A stretch of DNA of 54,223 bases from Planctomycetota bacterium (GTDB taxonomy: Bacteria > Planctomycetota > PLA2 > JAEUHO01). Below the pieces are notes generated by a model. It saw nothing but the letters and a program-made list of their open reading frames with translations, did not search any database and had not been told where the DNA came from. Shown piece by piece: positions 7,730-15,810 of the stretch. How positions within the stretch are numbered: the stretch's first letter is position 1; each line of letters starts with the position of its first letter. The stretch lies in the NCBI GenBank assembly GCA_020851795.1, contig JADZCA010000077.1, positions 1 to 54,223 on the forward strand. The letters run 5' to 3'. The position numbers and the translations under genes are program-made.

Positions 7730-8286
7730 TCCGCCCGAAGGACCGCCCCGTGGACGAGCGCGGGGGGATGGACTGGCTCGGCCCCGAGTTCCTCACGTGG
7801 CTGTGGTGGCGCTCGACGGTGGCCCCGGAGTTCACCGACGCGGCCGGCGACGCCTTCTTCGTGCACGTGGACGAGTACCTCGAGCTGCGCGGCGAGCGCG
7901 CCGCGGCCCGCAAGACGAGCCTGCGCGCCGGCATGCCGGGCGCGAGCGCCGAGGGCAAGGTCGCGCTGCGCCACGGCAAGGTGGTGACGGCCGCGCGCTT
8001 CCTCTTCGCCCGCGGCGAGGAGGAGACCGCGCTGACCGTGCGCGCGGAGGACCTCGACCTCTCCGGCGTCAAGCCGCCCACCCCCGAGGGCGAGCAGGCC
8101 GAGGAGCGGCTCGCGGCCTCGCTCGCGTCGGTGCGCCAGGCCTACGACGACCTCGACGTCTGCTTCGCGACGTTCCTCGCCGTGCGCTGCTCGGCGGGCT
8201 GGGACGCGGAGGCCGACCGGGTGCGGCGCTTCGGCACGGCTCCGTCCGAGGAGGAGCGCAGCCTCGCGGCCTCCACGGGGGAGTAG
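7726..8286 (+). CDS. Conserved hypothetical protein coupled to the RdgC-like gene
   Basis: A 186-residue soluble protein overlapping the RdgC-like gene by ATGA, so the two are almost certainly translationally coupled. It contains WLGPEFLTWLWWRS near residue 20, an acidic strand FFVHVDEYLELRGER, and a C-terminal helix SVRQAYDDLDVCFATFLAVR. I do not recognise a catalytic motif. The C-terminal half of RdgC-type proteins also has a segment of the form EFLTWLWY, so this may be the second half of a split RdgC. No signal peptide or membrane segment. Function is inferred only from the coupling. Confidence 0.7.
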   Translation: MIRPKDRPVDERGGMDWLGPEFLTWLWWRSTVAPEFTDAAGDAFFVHVDEYLELRGERAAARKTSLRAGMPGASAEGKVALRHGKVVTAARFLFARGEEETALTVRAEDLDLSGVKPPTPEGEQAEERLAASLASVRQAYDDLDVCFATFLAVRCSAGWDAEADRVRRFGTAPSEEERSLAASTGE

Positions 8287-8350
8287 CGCGGGGGCGTCGC
8301 GCAGGGGAGCAGCGCGGGGGAGCGCCGCGCGGGGGAGTACGCTGGCGCGG
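8287..8350. repeat. Short imperfect repeats of GCGCGGGGGAG
   Basis: Three imperfect copies of the GCGCGGGG(G)AG unit follow each other between the two genes (about 8286, 8311 and 8327). The last runs into the TACGCT -10-like box of the next gene. Confidence 0.45.
8338..8343 (+). promoter_or_regulatory. -10-like element of the 8351 lipoprotein gene
   Basis: TACGCT lies 7 nt before the GTG start at 8351; no Shine-Dalgarno site. Confidence 0.35.
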
Positions 8351-9178
8351 GTGACCCCCACGTCGCGCTCCCTCCCGCTCGTCGCGCTCGGCCTCGCGAG
8401 CCTGCTCGCGGGTTGCACGCGGGCCCGTCGCGCCGAGGTGGCCGGCAGCGTCGCCGCCGCGTGCGCCTGCGAGGCCCGCGAACGGGGCGCGGACGCCGCG
8501 CCGGCGACGAGCGACCCCGCCGCCGACCCGTTCCTCCGCGGGCTCGCGCCGCTCGTCGCGCGCCTGCCGACGCTCCCGCTCGCCGCGCGCGCCGCCGACG
8601 GGACGCTGACGATCGCCCCGGTGCGCCTGCCCGACGCCGAGGCGGAGCTCCTCGACGCGCTCGCGCCCGCGACGCGCCGCACCGTCCCGACCTTCTTCGT
8701 GTTCGGGCAGGCCGCCCGGCTCCCGACCACGCCCGCGCGCGTCGCCGACGCCGCGCTCGACGCGGCGACCGAGCGGACCGCGCTCGACGCCGACGAGGTG
8801 GTCGAGGTCGGCCGGGCACGCGTCGGGGTGCGCGAGGAGCGCGTGCTGCGGGTCGCCCTGCTGCGCAAGGGCGAGGGCCCGTTCCGCTACGACTTCCGCT
8901 GGTCGCTGCGCGTGGCGCGGACCGACCGGCCCGACGGCTCGGTGTGGCTGCGCTACGACCTCGTCGAGGACGCGCCGCGCGAGCGCGTCACGTGGTTCAC
9001 CGGCGTGGCGACGCTCGAACCCGTCGGCCGCGAGACGGTCGTGCGCGAGCTCGTCTCGCTCGGCAGCGACACCTCGCCGCCCTTCTTCCTCAAGGGCAAG
9101 GTGCGCGGCGCGGTGCACGACATCCTCGCGAAGCGGTGGACGGTCGTCTGGGGCGCCGCCGTCGCGGGACGTCGCTGA
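8351..9178 (+). CDS. Hypothetical lipoprotein
   Basis: A 275-residue protein with a lipoprotein signal: LVALGLASLLAGC, with the lipobox Cys near residue 22. The mature region is unrecognised; it has an N-terminal Ala/Arg-rich linker, a segment LPTLPLAARAADGTLTIAP, and a C-terminal beta-rich part (FRYDFRWSLRVART, VWLRYDLVEDAPRERVTWF, TLEPVGRETVVRELVSL). The C-terminal pattern of long strands could be a START/SRPBCC-like or lipid-binding fold, but this is a guess. The GTG start gives the signal peptide. It converges on the EF-hand gene, with a perfect 15-bp hairpin between. Confidence 0.75.
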   Translation: MTPTSRSLPLVALGLASLLAGCTRARRAEVAGSVAAACACEARERGADAAPATSDPAADPFLRGLAPLVARLPTLPLAARAADGTLTIAPVRLPDAEAELLDALAPATRRTVPTFFVFGQAARLPTTPARVADAALDAATERTALDADEVVEVGRARVGVREERVLRVALLRKGEGPFRYDFRWSLRVARTDRPDGSVWLRYDLVEDAPRERVTWFTGVATLEPVGRETVVRELVSLGSDTSPPFFLKGKVRGAVHDILAKRWTVVWGAAVAGRR

Positions 9179-9256
9179 GCCGTCGCGGCGCGCGCGCCGG
9201 CGGGGGCGGACGCGGCCGCGCGCCGCCCGGCCCGCGAACACGCGGGGCCCGGAAAC

Positions 9257-9299
9257 ACGCGCGGCGCGGGGCCCCCGACGGGAACCCCGCGCCGCGCGT
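9257..9299. terminator. Bidirectional hairpin between convergent genes
   Basis: A perfect 15-bp stem (9257-9271 with 9285-9299) with a 13-nt loop lies between the stops of the lipoprotein and EF-hand genes. No T-run follows on either side. Confidence 0.65.
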
Positions 9300-9326
9300 C
9301 GAGCCGACGGGACGTCGGCGTCGGGC

Positions 9327-10445
9327 CTACTTGGCCTCGTCGGGCGTGATCCAGCCGTTCTGGTCGCGGTCGAGGCGGCGCCAGTCGTCGTCGCTGCCCG
9401 GGAACTCGGCGCGCGAGAGCCGCCCGTCGTGGTCCTTGTCGAGCGCGGCGAAGAGGCCGCCGAACGCACCGCCGCCCGCGGGCGGGGTCGCCTCGCCGCC
9501 CGGTGCCGCGGGCGTCGTGGGCGGGGTGCCCGGCGTCCCGGGCGGGGTCCCGGGCTTGAACGCCTTGCCGCCGCCCGGCGCCTGCATCTCGTCGGGGGTG
9601 AGCGCGCCGTCGCCGTTCTTGTCGGCCTTCTGGAAGCCGTCGTCGCCGCCCGGGAACTCGTCGCGGGTCACCTTGCCGTCGCCGTTCTTGTCGAAGCGCT
9701 CGAACATGCGCTTGCCGCCGGCCTTGCCCGCGCCCTCGCGCATCGCGGCCTCCATCTCGTCGGGCGTGACCGCGCCGTCCTTGTTGCGGTCGAGCATCGC
9801 GAAGCGCTCGGCGGGGCCCGGGAACTCGTCCTGCGTGACCTTGCCGTCGCCGTTCTTGTCGGCCTCCTTGAAGCGCTGCGCCATCTCGGCCGGGCTGCCC
9901 GGCATCCCCGGCGTCCCGGGCGTCCCCGGCCCGCCGGCGGCCCGCAGGTCGTCGCCGTTGATCACGCCGTCCTTGTTGCGGTCGAGCGTCTCGAAGGGGA
10001 TCTTGCCCTTGTACTCCTCCTTCGTGACCTTCCCGTCCTTGTCGGTGTCCCACTCGGCGAGCTGCTGCTTGAACTTCTCGGCGCGCTCGGCGAAGCGGCC
10101 CGCGCGCTTCTCGTCCTTGCCCGACGGGCCCTCCTCGACCTTGGGCATCGGCCGCGGGCGGTAGTCGGCCGGCAGCCCGAGCTCGACGAGCGTCACGACG
10201 CCGTCCTTGTCCACGTCGAGCAGGACGAAGACCTCCGGGTCGCCGCTGAACTCGTCCTTCGTCACCTTGCCGTCCTGGTTGGCGTCGTAGGTGTCGAAGA
10301 ACCGGCCCTTGGGGAGGTCGGCGCCGGCGGGCGGGGCGGGCGGCGCCCCACCGGGCGCCATCGTCGGGTCGTCGGCGCGCACGGGCGCGGCGAAGAGCGC
10401 GGCGAGCAACAGGCCCGTCGCGGGGAGGGACGTGCGGACGTTCAT
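9327..10445 (-). CDS. Secreted protein with ten EF-hand motifs
   Basis: A 372-residue exported protein: signal peptide MNVRTSLPATGLLLAALFAA cut before ADDP. The mature chain contains ten EF-hand calcium loops of the form DxDxDG-x-[IVL]-xxxE, e.g. DANQDGKVTKDEF, DVDKDGVVTLVEL, DTDKDGKVTKEEY, DRNKDGVINGDDL, DKNGDGKVTQDEF, DKNGDGALTPDEM, and the last, DRDQNGWITPDEA. Pro/Gly/Thr-rich linkers (GTPGTPGMPG, PGTPPGTPGTPP) separate groups. It is probably a periplasmic or surface calcium-binding protein, a class expanded in planctomycetes. It follows the cytochrome gene on the same strand with a 64-nt gap, so the two may be one operon. Enzymatic activity is not suggested. Confidence 0.88.
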   Translation of the reverse strand: MNVRTSLPATGLLLAALFAAPVRADDPTMAPGGAPPAPPAGADLPKGRFFDTYDANQDGKVTKDEFSGDPEVFVLLDVDKDGVVTLVELGLPADYRPRPMPKVEEGPSGKDEKRAGRFAERAEKFKQQLAEWDTDKDGKVTKEEYKGKIPFETLDRNKDGVINGDDLRAAGGPGTPGTPGMPGSPAEMAQRFKEADKNGDGKVTQDEFPGPAERFAMLDRNKDGAVTPDEMEAAMREGAGKAGGKRMFERFDKNGDGKVTRDEFPGGDDGFQKADKNGDGALTPDEMQAPGGGKAFKPGTPPGTPGTPPTTPAAPGGEATPPAGGGAFGGLFAALDKDHDGRLSRAEFPGSDDDWRRLDRDQNGWITPDEAK

Positions 10446-10509
10446 GGGCAGGGCTCCAGCTCCAGTCGGTTCGATGGGTGCGTCCGGCGACCGCGGTCGC
10501 GGCGGCCGC

Positions 10510-12297
10510 CTACTCCGTGGCCTCCCGCACGACGACCGCGTCCAGCGCGGCGCCGCCCGGGAGCAGCTCGACCTCGACGACGTGCACGCCCTTGGACCAG
10601 GGGAACACGCCGCCCGTCGCGAACTTCGAGCGGTAGACCTCTTCGCCGCCGCGCGCCGCGATCATCGACCGCACGACGACGACCCCGTGCGTGAGGAAGC
10701 CGAAGCGCGCCGCACCGAGGTTGCGGTCGAAGTTGACGGCGAGCAGGGGCTTGCCGTCCACGCGGCCCACGGCCACGCCGTCGAGGAGGTCCACCGAGAG
10801 CGCGACGGGGCGCTTGCCGCCCACCTCGGGGGCCTCCGCGCTCTTGACGATGCGCGGGCGGCCCGCCTCGACGACGCCCATCACGAGGCGGCGACCGCCG
10901 TCGGAGAGGCCGAAGAACTTGCCGTTCTCGGCGTCGAGGGCGTCGAAGAGCAGCCACGCGTCGTCGCGGCCGGGGTCGTCGGTGCCTGGGACGTTGACCA
11001 CCGCGGCGACCTTCGTGTGCGGGAGGTCGGCGGGGGAGAGCCAGCGCGCGACGCCCTCGCGACCGTCCATCGCGACCGCCTCGCCGTCCACCACCACGCG
11101 GCCCACGCGCCCCTCGAGCGGCCGCCCGCCGTCGAGCGGGACCGCGGGCCCGACCTCGGCGAAGCCCTCCGCCGACGCCGGCACGTCGAGCGGGCCGCCG
11201 CCGTCCACGCGCAGGCGGAAGCCGCTCGCGCCCGGCCCCGCGCGCAGCGCGAGCAGGTAGTCGGCGCGCCGCGGCGCGCGCACGCGCAGCGACACGCGCC
11301 CGCCCGCCGGCCCCGGCAGCACGGCCGCGCCCTTGGCGCCGTCGGCGGGGCCCTTGGTCGCGCCGCCCTCGAGCGGGCCGTCCTCGGCCTCGAGCACGAG
11401 GCCCGTCATCGGGACCACCGGCACGCCCTCGTCGGGGTCGGGCTCGTCCACCGGCGGGGGCGGGCCCTTCTCGCCGCGGATGAAGTCGGTCCACGCCTTG
11501 TGGTTCGCGTCGCCCTTCGAGATCCGGTCGCCGCCCTCGTGCTTCATCCCGCCGTCGCGCTCGGCCAGCGGCTTGAGGAGGAAGCGCGAGAGCTCGGGCT
11601 TGCCCGGCACGAGCAGCCGCAGCACCGTCTCGAAGTTGCGGCGATGGTCGGCCTCGGGGAAGCGCGTCCCGGGCGCGTGCGTGATCAGCGCGAACTGGCC
11701 CTTGCCGGTGCCGGCGTGGCACTGCGCGCACACGCCCATGAGGACGGGCTCGATGCGGGCGACGAAGAAGCCGAAGTCGGGCTGGCCGGTCGCCGTGGGC
11801 GCGGGCGCGGGCGCCGCCGGCTTGCTCGCGGCCGGGGCCGCGGGCTTCGCGCTGCCCTTCTCGCCGCGGATGAAGTCGGTCCACGCGCGGTAGGCGGGCG
11901 TGCCCTTGAAGATGCGGTCGCCGCCCTCGTGCTTGACGCCGCCGTCGCGCTCGGCGAGCGGCTTGAGCAGGAACCTCGACTGTTCGGGCTTGCCCGGGAC
12001 GAGGAGCTTCGACACCGTGTCGAGGTTCTTCTTGCTGTCGGCCTCGGGCACCGGTGCGCCCGGGGCGTGCACGACGAGCCCGAGCTGCCCCTTGCCCTTG
12101 CCCGCGTGGCACTGCGCGCACACCGCCATCAGCACCGGCTCGACCTTCTCGCGGAAGAACGCGAGGTCGGGGACCGGGTCGGCCGCCTGCGCCGCGGGGG
12201 CGCCGACGAAGGCCGCCATCGCGACCGCGCCCAGCGGGACCGCCGCGACCGCGGCGGCGAGGGCGCGGCGAGGCAGACGGGCGATGCGGTCGAGCAT
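10510..12297 (-). CDS. Periplasmic protein with two PSCyt1-type cytochrome c domains
   Basis: A 595-residue exported protein. After a signal peptide (residues ~1-39, ending AAQAA) come two homologous PSCyt1 domains with heme-binding CAQCH at ~60-64 and ~190-194. Each carries LLVPGKPE.SRFLLKPLAERDGG and HEGGDRI..G, ending AWTDFIRGEKG. Linkers are Ala/Pro-rich. The C-terminal ~340 residues form a beta-rich, lectin/LamG- or DUF1080-like region (DAWLLFDALDAENGKFFGLS, AARFGFLTHGVVVV). PSCyt1 domains are planctomycete-typical heme domains, usually near sugar-degrading enzymes. ATG at 12297 is preferred over 12348 because it starts the signal peptide directly. A 33-bp exact DNA repeat shows recent internal duplication. 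Confidence 0.88.
   Translation of the reverse strand: MLDRIARLPRRALAAAVAAVPLGAVAMAAFVGAPAAQAADPVPDLAFFREKVEPVLMAVCAQCHAGKGKGQLGLVVHAPGAPVPEADSKKNLDTVSKLLVPGKPEQSRFLLKPLAERDGGVKHEGGDRIFKGTPAYRAWTDFIRGEKGSAKPAAPAASKPAAPAPAPTATGQPDFGFFVARIEPVLMGVCAQCHAGTGKGQFALITHAPGTRFPEADHRRNFETVLRLLVPGKPELSRFLLKPLAERDGGMKHEGGDRISKGDANHKAWTDFIRGEKGPPPPVDEPDPDEGVPVVPMTGLVLEAEDGPLEGGATKGPADGAKGAAVLPGPAGGRVSLRVRAPRRADYLLALRAGPGASGFRLRVDGGGPLDVPASAEGFAEVGPAVPLDGGRPLEGRVGRVVVDGEAVAMDGREGVARWLSPADLPHTKVAAVVNVPGTDDPGRDDAWLLFDALDAENGKFFGLSDGGRRLVMGVVEAGRPRIVKSAEAPEVGGKRPVALSVDLLDGVAVGRVDGKPLLAVNFDRNLGAARFGFLTHGVVVVRSMIAARGGEEVYRSKFATGGVFPWSKGVHVVEVELLPGGAALDAVVVREATE
11464..11496 (-). repeat. 33-bp exact direct repeat, copy 1
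   Basis: Identical to 11854-11886 at an offset of 390 bp (130 codons). It encodes the end of the second cytochrome domain (AWTDFIRGEKG). Confidence 0.85.
11854..11886 (-). repeat. 33-bp exact direct repeat, copy 2
   Basis: Partner of 11464-11496; encodes the end of the first cytochrome domain. Together they mark an in-gene domain duplication. Confidence 0.85.
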
Positions 12298-12464
12298 GGG
12301 CGGTGCGTCCGGGGAGGGCGGCGTCGGCGCCGCGGCGGGACGTCCCATTCAACCCGGCCGGCCCCTGCAGGTTTCGGTCCTGCCCGGGGGGGCTTGTGTT
12401 GGGCCGCCCCGTCGGCCGATCCGGGGATGATGGGAGAGCCCCTCCCCCGGTCGGAGACGTCGTC

Positions 12465-12845
12465 ATGGGCCTCGTGCTGTCCGCCTTCTACGTGACCGGC
12501 CTGCTCCTCACCGCCGCGTGGGGGGTGCTCGGGCTCGTCAACTTCCTCGTCTGGCGGCGCTCCCGGTCGGGCGGACACCTCTTGATGCTCGTGGCGAGCG
12601 GCTGGCTGACGCTCGACGCCCTGCTGCGCTCGATGGACCTCGTGATCCTCGGGACCGACAGCGGTTTCTGGTCCACGACGTTGGGCGTCGCGCTGTTCGC
12701 GAGCGGGTTCTACGTCTCCGTCGCGCCGCTCGTCGGCCCCGAGCTCGCCCGCCTGTTCGGGCGGACGCCGGCCGCGACGCCTCCTTCGGCCGCGCCGGTG
12801 GCGGCGAGCTCGATCCTCCCGCCGCCGCCCGTCGGGCGCGCGTAG
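12465..12845 (+). CDS. Small three-helix membrane protein
   Basis: A 126-residue protein with three hydrophobic segments: LSAFYVTGLLLTAAWGVLGL, GGHLLMLVASGWLTLDALL and the stretch TTLGVALFASGFYVSVAPLV, followed by a Pro/Ala-rich cytoplasmic tail. No family is recognised. The ATG at 12465 places the first helix at the N-terminus; a GGAG-containing stretch lies ~12 nt upstream. It is divergent from the cytochrome gene and precedes birA by 67 nt. Function unknown. Confidence 0.65.
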   Translation: MGLVLSAFYVTGLLLTAAWGVLGLVNFLVWRRSRSGGHLLMLVASGWLTLDALLRSMDLVILGTDSGFWSTTLGVALFASGFYVSVAPLVGPELARLFGRTPAATPPSAAPVAASSILPPPPVGRA

Positions 12846-12912
12846 CGGATCGGGGCGGGGGCGATGACGAGCTCCACCGGCCCGTCGGCTCCCCGGCGGA
12901 GACGCTAGCGCG

Positions 12913-13707
12913 ATGGTCGATCCCTTCGCGTCGTTGCGCGCGGCCGAGGTGGAGGCGGCGACCGGCTGGCGCGTCGCCGCGTACGCCGCGCTGCCGTCCA
13001 CGAGCGACGAGGCGGCGCGGCGGCGCGACGCCGGCGAGGACCACGTCGTCGTCGTCGCCGACGCGCAGACCGCCGGGCGCGGGCGGGGCGGGAACCGCTT
13101 CGCCTCGCCGCCGGGCGGGCTCTACGCGTCGCTCGTCCTGCGGGTGCCTCCCGACGACCTGCCCGGTCCCACGGTCGCCGCCACCGCCGTGGCGCTCGGC
13201 GAGGCCGTCGAGGCGCTCGTGGGCGTGCCCGTCGCGCTCAAGTGGCCCAACGACCTCTGGATCGACGGCCGCAAGGTGGCGGGGCTCCTCCTCGAGGCGT
13301 CCGCCGTCGCGGGACGCGCGGTCCCGGTGGTCGTCGGCGTCGGGGTCAACGTGGACCGCGTCCCGGAGACGCTCCCGCCCGACGTGGCGGCGACGACGAC
13401 CGCGCTCGCGCTCCATGCGCGCCACCCGGTGTCGCGCGAGGCGCTGCTCACCGCGTTCCTGCGCCGGCTCGACGCGCGGCGCCTCGACCTGGCCACCGCG
13501 GCCGGCCGCGACGCCCTCGAGGACGCGTACCGCCGGCGGCTCGCGCTGCTCGGCGAGCCGGTGCGCTTCCTCGTCGGCGACGTCGTGCACGGCGGCGTGC
13601 TGCGCGACGTGTCGCTCGCGCGGGGGCTGCTCGTCGAGGCGACCGGGGGGGTGTCCACCTGGTGGGCGGCCGCCCACGTCCGGGAGCTGCGGCCGGCGCG
13701 ACCGTGA
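12913..13707 (+). CDS. birA: Biotin--[acetyl-CoA-carboxylase] ligase
   Basis: This enzyme makes biotinyl-AMP and attaches biotin to the carrier lysine of acetyl-CoA carboxylase (and similar carboxylases). The 264-residue product has only the catalytic and C-terminal domains; the N-terminal repressor HTH is absent, so it is the monofunctional type. Visible signatures: LPSTSDEAARRRDAGEDH, TAGRGRGGNRFASPPGGLYA (the biotinyl-5'-AMP loop), LKWPNDLWIDGRKVAGLLLE and VVVGVGVNV. The C-terminal SH3-like segment (VRFLVGDVVHGGVLRDVS) is present. ATG at 12913 is used. It lies just upstream of a two-component pair but is not obviously linked functionally. Confidence 0.93.
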   Translation: MVDPFASLRAAEVEAATGWRVAAYAALPSTSDEAARRRDAGEDHVVVVADAQTAGRGRGGNRFASPPGGLYASLVLRVPPDDLPGPTVAATAVALGEAVEALVGVPVALKWPNDLWIDGRKVAGLLLEASAVAGRAVPVVVGVGVNVDRVPETLPPDVAATTTALALHARHPVSREALLTAFLRRLDARRLDLATAAGRDALEDAYRRRLALLGEPVRFLVGDVVHGGVLRDVSLARGLLVEATGGVSTWWAAAHVRELRPARP

Positions 13708-13766
13708 TCCGCCCGTGACCCGGGGGGAGGTATCTTCGACGGGTCGATGGGACGCCGGACCCGAGC

Positions 13767-15788
13767 ATGAGCGACCTCCGTGGGCTCTCCCGCGGATCCA
13801 AGACCGCCGCGATCGTCATCCTGGTGGTGCTGCTCCAGGTGATCGTCGTCGCGGTCCTGGGGCTCGGCGCGATCGCTCGCGACCGCGAGGAGGGCGCGCG
13901 CATCGCCCGCGACGAGGCGCAGGCACGCGCGCAGGCCGACGCGAACGCGGTCCTCGACCGGGCGCGAGCGGGGCTGCTGCGTGCGCTCGACGCCGCCTCG
14001 ACCGCGCGGTCGATGCCGCAGGCGAGCCTCCCCGCGCCGACGCCGTGGGCGCGCGCGTTCCTCGACCTCTTCGTCGTGGACGCCGACGGCCGCGTCCGCG
14101 CGGCCGCGGACGGCACGCTGCTGCACGTCCCGCCCGACGTGATCGCCGCGGCCGAGCAGCGCGTGGACCGCGTGCTGCTCGAGCGGGCCGAGAAGGCGCT
14201 CGCGTCGCTGCCGCCGAGCGACCCGGCCGGGCTCGAGGCGCGGCGCCGCTTCGTGCGCGAGTTCCCGTTCGCCACCGACGGCGCGGGCTACGGCACCGCG
14301 GTCGGCGAGGCGCTGCGGCTCGCGCTCGACGTCGCGGCCTCGGCCGACCCGGACCCCGCCGCGCTGCTCGCGGCCGTGCGCGTCGCCTACGAGACGGCCG
14401 CGGTCAACGACCGCCCCGCGGCCGCGCGGCTGCCGTTCGCCCACGTGCGCGCCGAGCTCGGGCGCCTCGCGGCGGCGCCCGGGCGCGAGGCCGTCGCCGC
14501 GCGGCTCGCCGAGCTCGACCGCGCCCGCGCGGGGCTGGCCCGCGTGCGCGACTACGCGCTCGCGCTCGCCCGCGACGCCGCGGCGCACCCGGCGCCCACG
14601 CGCGTGTTCCCGCTCCGCGAGAGCGGGCCCGACGTCGTCGTCGTCGGCTTCGCCAACGTGCCCAGCGTCGGGTCGGGCGCGGGGCGCGTCGCGGAGTGCG
14701 TCTTCGCGCGGATCGACCGCGTGGCCGCGTCGCGCGTCGTCGAGGCGGAGGCCGCCGGGGCCGCGACGGGGGTGCGGGTCGTGCAGCGCGAGGCGCCGCG
14801 CGAGCCCGACCCGCGCGCGTACCGCCTGCCGCTGCTCGCCGGCGACTTCGACGTCGCGCTCGACGTCGTCGTCCCGGTGCCGCCGCCGCGGGCCGCGGCC
14901 GCGGTGGGGCCCAACGAGTCCTTCTACTGGACCATCCTCGGGCTGGCGGCGCTCGGCGTCACGACCGCCGGCGCGGTGCTCGTGCGCGTGCTCCGCCGCG
15001 AGGTCCACCTCGCGCGCCTCAAGACCGACTTCGTGAGCAACCTCTCCCACGAGCTCAAGACGCCCCTGACGAGCATCTCGATGTTCGCGGAGATGCTCCG
15101 CGACGGGCGGCTCTCGCCGGCGGAGCAGGCCGAGGCGCTCGGCGTCGTCGGGCAGGAGACGGACCGGCTGCAGCGCATCGTGGGGCGCATGATCGACGTC
15201 GCGCGCCGCGAGGCGGGCGCGGTCGGCTACGACCTCGTGCCCGGCGACCTCAACGCGCCGGTGCGCGCGGCCTGCGAGCGCTTCCGGCGCCTCGAGCGCG
15301 ACGCGGGGCTCTCGCTCGAGGTGGACCTCGCGTCGGGCCTCGCGCCGGTCGCGCTCGACGCGGGCGCGGTGGACGACGCGGTGACGAACCTGCTCACCAA
15401 CGCGTGGAAGTACCGCCGCGGCGACGCCGCGCGGGTCCGCGTCGCGACGCGCGCGGTCGGCCGGCGGGCGGTCGAGCTCGTGGTCGCCGACGACGGCATC
15501 GGCATCCCGCGGCGCGAGCGCAAGCGCGTGTTCGAGATGTTCTACCGGGCGCAGTCGCTGCTCACGCGCACCGTGCCGGGCACGGGGCTCGGGCTCGCGC
15601 TCGTGCGCACGATCGTGCGCGTGCACCGCGGCCGGGTCCGCGTCGAGGCGACGCCGGGCGGCGGCACGACGTTCCGCGTGCGGCTCCCGGCCGCGCGCGG
15701 CGCGCCGCGTCCCGCCCCGTCCGAGGCGGAGGGCCCGCGCGAGGCGCCGGCCCCGTCGGCCGCGCGGGCGACGGCAGGGCACCCCTAG
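13767..15788 (+). CDS. Sensor histidine kinase
   Basis: A 673-residue membrane kinase. A first helix (AIVILVVLLQVIVVAVLGLG, ~residues 14-33) and a second (TILGLAALGVTTAGAVLVRV, near 390-410) bracket a large ~350-residue periplasmic sensor region of unknown fold, rich in Ala/Arg. HisKA follows with FVSNLSHELKTPLTS (phosphoacceptor about His428), then HATPase_c with N box DDAVTNLLTNAWKY, G1 VVADDGIGIPRRE and G2 PGTGLGLALVRTI. No HAMP is obvious. The response regulator gene starts 22 nt after the stop, giving a typical two-component operon. A TATCTT element at 13731 could be the -10. The signal sensed cannot be deduced. Confidence 0.92.
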   Translation: MSDLRGLSRGSKTAAIVILVVLLQVIVVAVLGLGAIARDREEGARIARDEAQARAQADANAVLDRARAGLLRALDAASTARSMPQASLPAPTPWARAFLDLFVVDADGRVRAAADGTLLHVPPDVIAAAEQRVDRVLLERAEKALASLPPSDPAGLEARRRFVREFPFATDGAGYGTAVGEALRLALDVAASADPDPAALLAAVRVAYETAAVNDRPAAARLPFAHVRAELGRLAAAPGREAVAARLAELDRARAGLARVRDYALALARDAAAHPAPTRVFPLRESGPDVVVVGFANVPSVGSGAGRVAECVFARIDRVAASRVVEAEAAGAATGVRVVQREAPREPDPRAYRLPLLAGDFDVALDVVVPVPPPRAAAAVGPNESFYWTILGLAALGVTTAGAVLVRVLRREVHLARLKTDFVSNLSHELKTPLTSISMFAEMLRDGRLSPAEQAEALGVVGQETDRLQRIVGRMIDVARREAGAVGYDLVPGDLNAPVRAACERFRRLERDAGLSLEVDLASGLAPVALDAGAVDDAVTNLLTNAWKYRRGDAARVRVATRAVGRRAVELVVADDGIGIPRRERKRVFEMFYRAQSLLTRTVPGTGLGLALVRTIVRVHRGRVRVEATPGGGTTFRVRLPAARGAPRPAPSEAEGPREAPAPSAARATAGHP

Positions 15789-15810
15789 GCTCCCGAGGAG
15801 GACGACGACG

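Noticed and set aside
15568..15584. Palindrome CCGTGCCGGGCACGG that matches the REP core
   Set aside because: It encodes the TVPGTGLG segment of the histidine kinase G2 box and is explained by coding constraint.
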